Shown one piece after another: positions 32,787-42,972 of a stretch of 64,000 nt of DNA. Position 1 is the stretch's first letter, and each line of letters opens with the position of its first letter. The translations under genes were made by a program, and so were the position numbers. The notes beneath the pieces are model-generated. The model was not told the DNA's origin. It saw only the letters and a list, made by a program, of their open reading frames with translations, and searched no databases. The DNA comes from Hyaloperonospora brassicae (taxonomy: Eukaryota > Oomycota > Peronosporomycetes > Peronosporales > Peronosporaceae): positions 1 to 64,000 of the forward strand of contig CANTFL010001248.1 in NCBI GenBank assembly GCA_947650285.1. Direction: 5' to 3'.

Positions 32787-33767
32787 TGAGGTACAATAGT
32801 TAATAAAATCTGTCATACAACAGCCTCGACGCCCATACACAACAATCGCCGAGCTTAGTCGGCGCACGGGTTGATACGCTCGAATAAATCTATACGCGGT
32901 TCGCCTCTTCGGGGTTCAGTCGTGGCGTCTAATTGATTTCTTCCAACCAATGCATCCGAAAATATGCCTGAGCACAGCAGCTTCTAGCCCTTTTACCCCC
33001 TTTGACTTCACGCCAAAGGATGGAAGTCGACTAACACGTGTTTTTACAGGCCCACCGGCGCAGTGGTCGCCCGACTCGAAGAATTACGGTGCCCTCGGCT
33101 GAGGCCCACCTGCTTGTTGCTCGACAAGACTTTCAGCGGTGCCGTCTATTGGGTCACCGGCTTGTCCCTTGACAAGACTCACAACGATCTCTTTACTGAG
33201 GTTTACCGGCTCGTCGACGACGAGACTCCTTCTTTCGATATCAGCGAGCGCTGCCCAACACGGGCCTTCCTTAAGTCTTGGCGCTACCAGTCGATATCTT
33301 TACAAGCCATGCCTCTCGAGGTTCGACGGTAAGCATATTCTAGCCCACGCAGGGACTTACCTTAAGTGTACGCGTGTCTTGGAATTAGAAAATTCTGCCC
33401 TGTATCGGTTTATCTCGTTTGCTATCTCGCAAATTCGGTTTTGATGCCTCTCTGTCCTTCCCTATTTTTACTTAAATTAAAATGATGATTTTTCGTTCGA
33501 TCTTCTTGCATTATGCGCTACCCTTTAGTCGCCGACACCCAAGTCGCCTACTCCCAATCGCCGAAACCCGATCGCCGACACTCAAGGCGCTTACACCCGA
33601 GCCGCCGATACCAGAGTTGCCGACCCTCGTCGCTGGATCTCGAGCCGCTGAAATTTAAGTCATCGAGACTGAGTCGCCGACCTTTCGGTCGCCAACCATT
33701 GAGTGCATGCCTCTTGGTTTGCGTAACACCGCACTAACATGAAGAGGTTAAAATCCTCTACACCACA
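32787..33767 (-). repeat. Element A 5' LTR, right copy (981 bp)
   Basis: Plus-strand ends are TGAGGTACAATAG and ...TACACCACA. The core (about 33000-33660) is nearly identical to both other A LTRs, including the candidate exon 33050-33328 and the tandem array 33529-33718. The first ~200 bp on the left are strongly diverged from the 3' LTR at 14720-14935. Confidence 0.9.
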
Positions 33768-35341
33768 TTTATATATGCAGACTGCGTTCAATCCTCCGCA
33801 CCATCGGCAAGGCGGCGCTATACCGGTGCCGACAACTTTCGACGACGCTGGCATCGCGCAATAGTAATCATTCTGCAGATCGCAGAGGGCGCGTTTGTAT
33901 CGGTCGACCACCTCTTGCCGATCCGACAACTGAGCTAGACCTGGTTTTCTGCCTCCACCATAGACGCTGGTGACCTCGCACTGTGAGTTACCCATTTACG
34001 TAATATTTATCCAAAATCAGTACAACTTGAATTGGCAGAGTGAGAGCTACCTGATTTGCTGGCGGGGAAACCCACCCTCGCACGACAACAGAGATTGTCC
34101 TGTTCAGCTGTCGACTGATGTCGTGAGCCTACACGAACGCTACGACGAGGCATATTCGATGAATTAGAAGGCTCCTCAGAAAACATGCGCTTACAGCACG
34201 CTGATAGACGAATTTGAAATGATCTATCGCGTCGCGCATCTAAGCCAAGATGTGTGTCCTTCCCCGGGGAATTTAAGGTAATCTCTTTCGTTTGGGCACG
34301 CTACGAGTTATATATTACAACTCGCACATGGATTACCCCACGAAAGGTAAACAATACCTGCCTTATGAGACAACGGATGCAACTCTGAATGTGCACCGGT
34401 TGGGATCCTTCTTAAACCGTGTACATGCCGTATTAAGTTTTGTAAATCTGCTTCGCGCTCGAATCCTAAAACAATGCGGATAAACGAGTTTTATAAATGG
34501 ACAGCGAATTTCATTAAGCTTGTCGTACCGACGCACCACCGATCTTATAGTAAGTATCGAGATTAAATATTCAGCAGCGCAAAGGTCCTCGCGCTGATGT
34601 GAAAGTCATGAAGCCGTGAATATCCATATTGATATATTTGATGGTGTTAGCTTGTCTCACCAAACAAGCTGTTGATCAGCCGCTCTATCAGATGCATCGT
34701 CTTATGATTAAATAATCTCTGCTACGTCAAAAACCTTTAAAGTGGTACGACGGACTACAATACCACAATGGCGCGAGTCATAGCCGAAATCATTCGACTT
34801 CGGGTGCGCAGAAGATAAGGAATATGATTAATACTTAGGTTCATCATTCAAACAAAACATACCATGATACAACTCATGAGTCATCTTGTTTGGCCGATCA
34901 TCTTACCCGACGGCTATGAAGTAGCCGACACGAGTTATACAGGCGGACTAGTATTTCACCGAGTCGAGCCAACCATTAGACCCGCCAAAGTCAATAAGCT
35001 TCACGTCGAAGCCACCATCTGCATGTGGTGCAGGATCACCTGCACCTGCAGCAGCCGGTGCTGCAGGCAAATTATGCCTTGCACGTAGTGAAGTACCACA
35101 TGCACCTGCAGCAAAATTTGCTGTCGGTAAAGACGAGGCATCAGACGAATAATAGTCTACAGCGTTAGCGCAAGCAGTTGACTGAGTAGCCGACTTTTTA
35201 TTTGCGCACTTGTTGGACATGCAATGCGAAGTCAGAAATAATCAGATTTGATTCAAAAATGCATTCTTTTCCCGCATTGTCCCAAAATAGGGACACAACG
35301 ATCAAGATATTCGCGCGCATGACTGTCAATTACGTGAGAGG
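33768..35341 (+). mobile_element. Element D, 3' coding end and 3' untranslated region
   Basis: This continues element D after the right A copy. At 34040-34167 the translation Y-L-I-C-W-R-G-N-P-P-S-H-D ... Y-D-E-A-Y matches the chromodomain end of element B (57750-57884). The following ~1.2 kb can be followed against the 3' region of element B by short matches (for example the CTGCAGCAGCCGG-type segment near 35050). The reading frames are destroyed. No other gene was seen here. Confidence 0.7.
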
Positions 35342-35650
35342 TGTAACGGGTGAGCCTTTTAGGTAATATTATCATTAATGACAATGATAAAAAAGGATAT
35401 AAAGTTTCATATACTCACAATATGACAATAAAAAATATTATCTATGAAATTGCTGCTGCAATACCACTTAATCAGCAGTATTCTTGCACTGACCGAAGGG
35501 TTGATACAGTCATTATATTAGCCTAGAAATTGCAGCTAGACGGCCTGAATGGGTGTTTAGTAGACGTCTTTACACATGCTTTGGTATTTCTATAGTCAAG
35601 TTAGGACTAAAAGGACAAGATATGAATAAGACTTCAATATAATAATGAGG
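35342..35650 (+). repeat. Element D 3' LTR, first part
   Basis: It starts TGTAACGGGTGAGCC after a purine-rich tract and follows the B-family LTR (58989-59429) with many substitutions. It is cut at 35650 by the inverted-repeat element; the rest resumes at 38141. Confidence 0.7.
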
Positions 35651-35904
35651 TTTAGAGGTTTACACCTACCCTTGGATACGTAGGCCCACCCCTGAAGTAG
35701 AGGCCCCTCTTTAAGTACTGTAACCTCCACGACTAGGGACTGCACAGTTATCCATACAAAATGCTATGCAAACATTTTTGCTACGTACACATTCCTCCGT
35801 AAAATGGAACTCTAATTGGTCAGCACACAACCTCGCGTATGACTTCCGCTCTCTTTATCGGGTATACCTCCCCTATAAGTACCCCAAATACTACCATATT
35901 CCCT
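35651..35904 (+). repeat. Left terminal inverted repeat
   Basis: Pairs with 37889-38140 in inverse orientation. Confidence 0.85.
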
Positions 35905-37888
35905 GTTTCAAATAGCGTTGAGTACAATATCTACAACGTCTGAGATACGAGCATCAATTTAGCCATATGGCCGTGAAACCCCCGCGGCGAGAAGAAAACC
36001 GGCGCGGCATGTTACCTGCGACTTTCTATACTCATTGTCGTACCGTCCGTACGTCTGGTTGTATTATTATTGTATGATTTCCTCTATTTACCAGAGTACA
36101 CTTTCTGCACGATCGCAGGAGACCATCTCGTTGCTGAGCAGAGCGACATTTGCGCACGGACGACATTGCAAAAGCTATCACTTCTCTGCCGCAACTTCTT
36201 GAATCCAATAGATCGATTGTCATTGGATGTCGTACGATCATTCTGGTGGTCAGTGTCTGCGACTCGAACAGGTTAGCAGGTGCCACATATACACATTAGG
36301 GTTAAAAAGACGGTTTAAATCCGACCTCTGGATATTATTTGTTGACTTTTTGTGGATGTGAATTTGTCTTTGACCTGCTCAGGAGCTCGGAGCCGCTGTG
36401 GTCGATCTTTGACAATGCAGTAACGCCGTACAATTTAGTATTTAGCTTTTAAATCATATTCAATCTGCAAGGCACGGGCGCTCGCTCGCCGACGTGTTTT
36501 ATGAGCTCGTTGGGAAGGACGACGGTCGCCGCGCACAACTTGTGTCGTCTCACACCATCGTTGTTAATTCGATGGAAAGTCATTAAAGAGGCGTCTGGTA
36601 GTTTACCTTTAGGCGCGACTGTTGCTGCGCCGTGCGAGAGGGAAAATAATATTATGGACGAGAGTTTCTGCTGACAATTGACTCGCACATGAATTTTGTG
36701 CGCGATCAGGACAAGCTGATTATTACGTAGTGGTAATCGATCGAGAAATCGATCGCCATCATTCGATCTACTTAGAGTCCACTAAAAATTTGTTCAAACA
36801 TATGGTGGGTGACCTGGTGCGGCTCATGTGCATGTCGCACATCAAGGCGGAGTACAGAGACGCCAGGGTGCATTGTGCGGCTCCTGATAGGATTCACAAG
36901 ATAGATACGACAAATTCTAGATTGATGTCGTAGCTGGCCGGTGGGCTCAATCTTGGCTATTGCAAACAGGTGAAGGATGTGCGGAATGACCCGTAGACAC
37001 CACATCTATTTATGGCGAAGAGTATTCACGTGCGACACGGTTCTGAAATGTCATCGATGATTTTACGCGCCCTCGCCAGTCGTTGCGTACCACAAATACA
37101 AGACCCGAAAGGTGGTGTGGGAGCAAAATTGGAGAAAGCGAAACGCAGTGCAGCAACATCTACAGCGTCGCGTTCCCCCGATCCTGCACTTGCCAGTCAC
37201 AAAAAAGACTTTGATCACTGCGACCTGTAGAAGTTTGGTCTCGGCACGAAGCGGCCACTCGAGCAGTGGAAGGAAGTTTTGGTCATCGATCCTCTGGAAA
37301 GTTCGTTTCGCCCGACGAAGCCCACTTTGACAGCTGCAAGCAGCTTGAGCACGTGCCGTTATCAGCACATGACCCACAATGAGAACACTTTAGTATGTGG
37401 CCGGGCGTTGGCCTCGCTATGCAATCGACATTCGGTCTCAGCAATGTCGTATGTCGAGCAGCAGTGCCGTGTTATAAAAATAATCACAATATTAAGGAGA
37501 TATAAAGGTACACACCTATGACAAGTATACACCCCCCATCCAATCCAATGACGAAAAACCTGTGCATTCTGATGCGTGTATTATCTACCGATTCGCAGCA
37601 GACTATAGATCGTGTTACTTACCAAGCCGCCAATTTCTGGTCTATTATAATGCCAGCTTCAATGCATGCGAGACAGGTCTCCTTAGACATATTCAATACC
37701 GTTGTGCTGATTGATATAGAAAGCGATACATTTGTTTCTTTTTCCTTTAAATAACATTTATGGCAAAGAATTACTTTCGAAAGTTTATCTATATATGTAT
37801 GTATATATCCCCCATAGAGACTTAATTTTGTAGTCTCGGTAAGATCTATGCCCAATACTTGATCCAAAAATAAGAAGTGTTTTTATGT

Positions 37889-38140
37889 AGGGGATATGAT
37901 AGTTTTGGGGGTACTTATAGGGGGGGCATACCCGATATTGAGAGCGGAAGCCATACGCGAGGTTGTGTGCTGACCAATAAGAGATCCATTTTACGGAGGA
38001 GTGTGCGTAGCAAAAATATTTGCATAGTATTTTGGATGGATAACTGTGCAGTCCCTATTCGTGGAGGTTACGGTACTTAAAGAGGGGCCTCTACTTCAGG
38101 GGTGGGTGTACGTAACCAAGGGTGGGTGGGTACCTATAAA
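37889..38140 (-). repeat. Right terminal inverted repeat
   Basis: Inverse partner of 35651-35904. Confidence 0.85.
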
Positions 38141-38306
38141 TATCCTTGATTAATATAGTTTCCTTCTATTTTAATTAGCTCTAGTGGCTGGTACAAATCC
38201 TTCCTATAAAACGTACATTATACGCCATCTATTAGGGCACTATTTCTCACGGCATACAGTGAGAGCTTACAACGCACTGTTGTCAGTGCGTAGCATCCTG
38301 TTGATT
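38141..38306 (+). repeat. Element D 3' LTR, second part
   Basis: Resumes the B-family LTR. AGGGCACTATTTCTCACGG ... CAGTGCGTAGCATCCTGTTGA parallels GGGCACTGAC ... GTCGGTGCCCTGTTGCA of 59340-59429. It ends near 38306. Confidence 0.55.
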
Positions 38307-39188
38307 TTTACAAACATGTCCAACGTGAGCCTCAGTTCTGATCGCTTCCACTACCATTGCATCCAATGTTTCCACTTTATCACCTGGTTGTTGCTTAGCC
38401 ACGAGTGTACATCATGGTCAAATGAGTGAGAGACCGAGGCTTAGGTCTTCTCCATCTTGCTCGACAAATGACCTGGTAGACCACCCACCGCTTTCACATG
38501 CGAATTTCGTAGAGGGATACTGAACGACCAACACGCCTGCAACGTTTTTTTACGGCGACCTACATTTCCGTGCGAACCATTGTAGAAAGTGCAAGAGCTT
38601 CCGTGCGTAACGTCTGCACTTTGTTGCACCAAGTGATTGTCGCCATCGGTACGCCCTTCCGCAAGAGTAATTCAAATGCTTTTACGTTTCCGTTTCGTTG
38701 CTCGTAGCAACTGATTGTGACAAATTTGTGTCGTTCTTCATCGATTGTGGCATTTATTTTTTTCTCTAGTCAGTCTGTTGAAAGCGCACAAGCTGATTGA
38801 AAACTGAATAGGCATGACCACTTATGTGGCGTACCATGTGATGTTCGAAATCCCTCTCGACGTCTGCGGAGCAAGAGCTCGTATGCATCAAAAAGAAGAT
38901 TTGATTTGTACATGGTGTGCTGGATATCAAAAGTATAAAGGAAGAAAGAGACCGTCCTTCGCGTGTACAATTTGGAAATGATCAACTGCTATGTGGACCT
39001 CTCCTCTTGACTCCTTCCCGTCAACAACCTTGTTTGTCTGAGTATTGCACGCTTTTGCTCCTTCCGCTTACTCGGATATGCTGTCCATCGCCGCAGGACG
39101 CTTTGTCAATTGCTTGCAACGGTGTCCGACATCGTGACTGATGCGAAGTGGTAGTCTATATAACTAGTACAACAGCTTGTGCGATACC
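38307..39188. other. Unassigned sequence between elements D and B
   Basis: No recognised gene. On the minus strand an interrupted reading (38985-38770, then about 38735-38441) contains phrases such as F-E-L-L-L-R-K-G-V-P-M-A-T-I-T-W-C, which look protein-derived but match nothing I know. It may be the remnant of a host gene or of another transposon. The last bases before element B are GCGATACC. Confidence 0.4.
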
Positions 39189-39632
39189 TGTGTCGGGATA
39201 TCCCGCTACATGATATTGTCACTAAGGATAAAATGACAATATCGAATAGTCTGTTGATTATTCTTTCAACAATATCACATAGCATGATGATATTGTTGAA
39301 GATGACCAAAGAGTCTACTCATTGGTTGATACCGTGATACTATCAACCCACCATTCGCTGCTAGACGCGCGCAATACGTGGTGAGTAGACGTCATCATAC
39401 AAATAGTAACATTTGTATAATTAAGTCAGGACAAACAGAGATACAAGAGTTATAGGACTTAATTATATTTATACAGTTTTACTTTTACCAAGAGACTAGT
39501 CTGACTACTTAGTCTCCTTTCCTTCCTTTGTGTTTGCTTAAAACACCTAGCATGGCACTGTCGACCACTGTCACCAGTGGAAGAATACTCCGAACCGGGT
39601 GACCAGTACGTAGTCAACAGTGCCCCGCTACA
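39189..39632 (+). repeat. Element B 5' LTR (444 bp)
   Basis: It starts TGTGTCGGG and ends CCCCGCTACA. Its first ~290 bp agree well with the 3' LTR. Its last ~150 bp (from about 39480) do not, but agree with the solo LTR at 60821-61261. Confidence 0.9.
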
Positions 39633-39778
39633 CCTGGTAGCACTTTGTAGTCCATCCAAAGACCACAAACCCATCGCCCAACATGAATATGTTGGACGAA
39701 GTCGAAGGCGACAGCTTTCACAGAACCCGTGAAAGCTACTCTCATTAGAGCGACATCGAATGGAGTGCAATCGAACGA

Positions 39779-40803
39779 ATGAGTTCGACCGTTGGCGAGG
39801 AAGCCATCTGGGCCATGCTATCCTCAAGGGATAGGGACCAGCAACATGTCGTCATTAGCAAGTTCTTGCAACGAGAACTTGATGAGTCGCGATCGCAGGT
39901 GACCTTGTTGCAACAACAAGATCACCAGCGGAAGGAAGCACTGAGACAACAACAGTCTCAGTCCGCAGAGCCGACGCGTGAGCGTCGATGGGAGTCTCTA
40001 AAACTAGAGGTCTCCAAGCATCGGGGAGTCGAGGAAGACTCCCTGTTGAGGGGTTCGTCGAGTTGGACGATGCCATCGATGCTCGTCGCATCGACGATGA
40101 GCGAACGCACGTCTCATTCGCTCAGTCTAATTCGGCACAAGAAGCCAGAGCTCGGGCCCTGAACCTCAAGTTGCGCGACACACATGTGTTTTGGTCGTTG
40201 AGGATCTTCAAGACCCTGCTCAGTGAGACGTTCGAGCCGCCCAGAGTATGGTTCAGGACTCTTTCGGAGCTCCTGCAACTCAAGCAGGGTATGCGTAAGG
40301 TTCACGCTTACGCCCAACACGTACGCTACCTTGCAAGCTGCATGGTAGTGAACCCTGTATGTTAGTTTGTGTTGATCACAATCTTTATTCAAGGGCTTTC
40401 AGACAGTCCCGTTAAGAACCACCGGTTCCGCGAAGAGCTAAAGATGCTCTCCGATGCAATCTTCGCTGCGGATCAGGAAGACTTTAGTGTGAGACAGTCT
40501 CACACTACGCTGGCCCCCTTTAGTCCGCAGAGACGGTCAGCGGTAGGAGGTCCAGAGCCAATGGATCTCTGTAATGTCGAGGGCGAGAAATCTCGCCCTG
40601 CGAATGACAAGCGAATGGTGAGATGCCATCGCTGTCATAAACTGGGACACTACGCATATGAACGCAGTATCCCCCGCTCAGTACCTCGCGGTGCTGAGTG
40701 CAGTGTTCACCCAACAGCAAGAAGAACTAAAGGGCGAGATCCCTGTGCTGTTGCGAATCCGCAACAGCGAGGTGGACCATCAAAAAACGGTCGGGGAATG
40801 TAG
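39779..40803 (+). pseudogene. Element B gag, broken
   Basis: The first frame (39779-40162) is helical and Gln-rich (L-L-Q-Q-Q-D-H-Q). It then shifts to the frame 39988-40365, continued after one TAG by 40369-40803. The latter contains the capsid end and the phrase P-E-P-M-D-L-C-N-V before a zinc-knuckle-like segment C-H-R-C-H-K-L-G-H-Y-A-Y-E-R at about 40624-40665. There the fourth ligand (Cys) is replaced by Arg, so RNA binding would be impaired. It would form the element's capsid. Confidence 0.75.
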
Positions 40804-40929
40804 GGGCGGAGCGACCTACTGATCCAGCAACCTCAAGAGAATTTGCAAATCTCTTGACGAAAGTTGCTCCAGATACAAAATCATTGTGTGTCTCTGCACC
40901 TGGTGATGACGTTTCGCTCATCACCTTGA

Positions 40930-41245
40930 AGTTGGAAGCGACAAATGATTTTTCGCTTCGTGCCCTAGTAGACTGTGGGGCGTCGATAACTTTTTTCGTC
41001 GCCAGTCACTAGAGGGTCGTAGGCTCCAGTTCGTTGAGCGCGACATTCCCCTTACGATGATGACGGTGCGCCTTGCAACAGGCGCATCGATTACCGTTGA
41101 GAAACGTGTAGTAGGAATCCCCTACACGTTAGAGGGCGAACAGTACGATGATGACTTCATCGTACTAGATCTGGATGACAAGTTTGATGCAATCCTAGGG
41201 CAACCTTGGCTCAGGAGATACGAGCCAAGGGAGAGCTGGTAGCAT
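40930..41245 (+). pseudogene. Element B aspartic protease
   Basis: The active-site segment reads A-L-V-D-C-G-A-S near 40963-40986 (D-C-G in place of D-T/S-G). It is followed in another frame by L-A-T-G-A-S-I-T-V and the C-terminal D-A-I-L-G-Q-P-W-L (41186-41212), the usual I-L-G-x-x-W-L of pepsin-like retroelement proteases. A frameshift lies near 41000. Confidence 0.75.
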
Positions 41246-41410
41246 CGATCAGTTACGATTCCTGCTACTTGTTCCTCAGAGGACGATCTGAAGAATGTCT
41301 GGGAACGCCCACATTTACGTGGGTGTACTACGATCGAGTGCGATGGTCGCACTTGTGATACGAGCAATAGCACGAATGTACAAGAACACAATGTAGATGA
41401 ATACTACATT

Positions 41411-41749
41411 GTGGCAAAAGCTCTCCCAGATCCTGTGGAAGTGATTTCCCAGGATGTAATCGAGACACTGAATGTATTGGTCAATTATGGATCAAGCGTA
41501 GGCGCTTACACGCTTGATCTGGTTGTGACTCCAAAAATGACTTCGGAGATAACTCAATTGTCGATGCTAGAGCCGAAACGGTTCTTGCGTGATCTGCTTA
41601 GTGGCAAAGTCAAGCAGATCTGCATACTGGTCACGGAGGATGAGTACGTTACCGATATTCGATCGGCAACAGTGTTTGCTGAGAACGAACAGATTCTCAG
41701 CAGCTCATCGATGGACGAAAGTGTCCTCGATGAGATGACTCGGATTTAG
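41411..41749 (+). pseudogene. Element B protease-RT linker
   Basis: An open 112-codon acidic, flexible stretch between protease and RT, without catalytic motifs. It ends in a TAG at 41747; the RT frame restarts after another stop near 41845 where CGA (Arg) has probably become TGA. Confidence 0.5.
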
Positions 41750-41849
41750 CGATACACGTCTCAATCCCGGGAAGTCACTTCAGGCAAATCCTTTGTATAA
41801 GGATTTGATCGAATTCAGGGATGTGTTCCCTGAATCCGTACCTTGAGAG

Positions 41850-42734
41850 TTGCCTAAGGACAAAGGCACTCGACACGAGATCGAGCTCAAACCGGGCTCT
41901 AAGTACTGTGTCATAAAGCAGTGGCCACTGCCTCGTGAACAAGTACTAGCGATCGACAAGTTCTTTGCCGATCGCTTAGCAGCGAGCCATGTGAGGGAAT
42001 CAACATCCCCCCACAGCTCTCCGGTCTTCTGTGTGCGAAAGGCCACAGGAGGATGGCGGATAGTGCACGCATTCAACAAATCGAATGCTGCAACTGTACC
42101 GGCTCAGACGCCGATAATGAGAAAAGACGTCATCATAGATGGTATGTCAAAGAGTACCATCTTCTCGTCCATGGATCTGATAGACAGATTCTATCAGATA
42201 TTCATGCGTGAACGGAACATCCCGTTCACGGCAATGAGTACCCCCATAGGGATGCTGTTGGAGTGGCTAGAGATGCCACAGGGGCTGATCAATGCCCCTG
42301 CAACATTCAACAGATGTGTCACAAATCTGTTGAGACCGGTGCGAGACTTCGCACCGAGTTACTTTGATGAAGTGTTCGTCCATAGCCGGGTTATGGACGG
42401 GAAGACGGACGTTGAAGTTCATAGAACTCACGTCCGCAAGGTTCTTCAACTTATGCGCAAGCATAAGTTGTACGCCAACCTCAAGAAGTGTACATTCACG
42501 GCTAGCGCAATACCACTTCTTTGGTGCATCGTGGGTAAACACGGCGTACGCCCTGATCCCGAAAAGATCAAGGCGATCACCGACTGGCCAGTGCCAGTCG
42601 ATGTCAAGGGACTAAGGAAGTTCCTTGGGCTAGCGGCGTACTTGCACAAGTACTCGCGCAACTACGCCGAGATGACGGTACATCTTTCTTGCTTGCTCAA
42701 AAAAAATGTGATGTGGACGTGGAACGCTGACTGA
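41850..42734 (+). pseudogene. Element B reverse transcriptase (295-codon open stretch)
   Basis: It contains most RT blocks in one frame: S-P-V-F-C-V-R-K-A-T-G-G-W-R-I-V, F-S-S-M-D-L-I-D-R-F-Y-Q, M-P-Q-G-L-I-N-A-P-A-T-F and the catalytic box. The box reads Y-F-D-E at 42360-42371, so the second Asp of the usual Y-x-D-D is replaced by Glu, which should disable polymerisation. The thumb/connection (G-V-R-P-D-P-E-K, F-L-G-L-A-A-Y-L-H-K-Y-S-R-N-Y) follows. The spacing between M-P-Q-G-L and Y-F-D-E is normal, unlike elements A and C. Confidence 0.85.
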
Positions 42735-42972
42735 AAGCGTTCCTTTAAAGGTATCAAGCAAAGCTTGATGCAGTCGCCGATATTGTCGATTGCAGATCAG
42801 TACAGAACTTTTCATGTGGTTTGTGACGCCAGCGATTTTTTAATCGGCTATGCGTTAATGCAGTTTGACACCGATAGCGCGGAGCACGTCATCTGTTATC
42901 AGTCGCGTTAGCTGCAAGTAGCTGTGCGCAATTACCCAGTGCATGACAAGTAACTCCTTGCCATGAAGTATA
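42735..42972 (+). pseudogene. Element B RNase H, N-terminal half
   Basis: It reads F-H-V-V-C-D-A-S-D-F-L-I-G-Y-A-L-M-Q, with the first catalytic Asp in D-A-S. After a stop it reads N-Y-P-V-H-D-K and, after another stop, L-L-A-M-K-Y, where element C interrupts it. The C-terminal half starts at 55473 with the next codons, so removing C and one duplication restores the frame. Confidence 0.85.
42969..42972. repeat. Element C target duplication, left (TATA; right copy TATG)
   Basis: TATA precedes the LTR at 42973 and TATG follows the LTR at 55473-55476. This is a 4-bp duplication with one mismatch, supported by restoration of the host RNase H reading frame. Confidence 0.65.

Larger units (their letters stand above)
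14720..33767 (-). mobile_element. Element A, right copy: complete but degenerate, interrupted by copia
   Basis: On the minus strand: 5' LTR 32787-33767, primer-binding site, gag (interrupted), pol, accessory gene on the plus strand, 3' LTR 14720-15703. Without the copia insertion and its duplication it is about 14.2 kb. Flanking bases (TTAGG before, TTTAT after) do not match, so no clear target duplication survives. From 14720 to 26981 it is the near-perfect mirror of the left copy. The interrupted host, element D, is contiguous across it (14719 to 33768). Confidence 0.9.
35651..38140. mobile_element. DNA transposon-like element with ~253-bp terminal inverted repeats
   Basis: The terminal repeats 35651-35904 and 37889-38140 are inverted copies, about 85 percent identical by eye. 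They share for example the CCCACCCCTGAAGTAGAGG block and a long AT/GC mosaic to ...ATTCCCT. The 1984-bp interior has no intact transposase; the longest open stretches are about 100 codons or less and none shows a motif I recognise. Adjacent bases (ATAATGAGG and TATCCTTGA) do not form a duplication. Long terminal repeats resemble Mutator-like elements, but without transposase or 9-bp duplication that is only a suggestion. It lies inside the element D LTR, so it is younger than D. Confidence 0.75.

Noticed and set aside
35651..38140. Assignment of the inverted-repeat element to Mutator-like or PIF/Harbinger transposons
   Set aside because: Terminal repeat length alone suggests Mutator-like, but no transposase motif and no 9-bp or 3-bp duplication could be shown.
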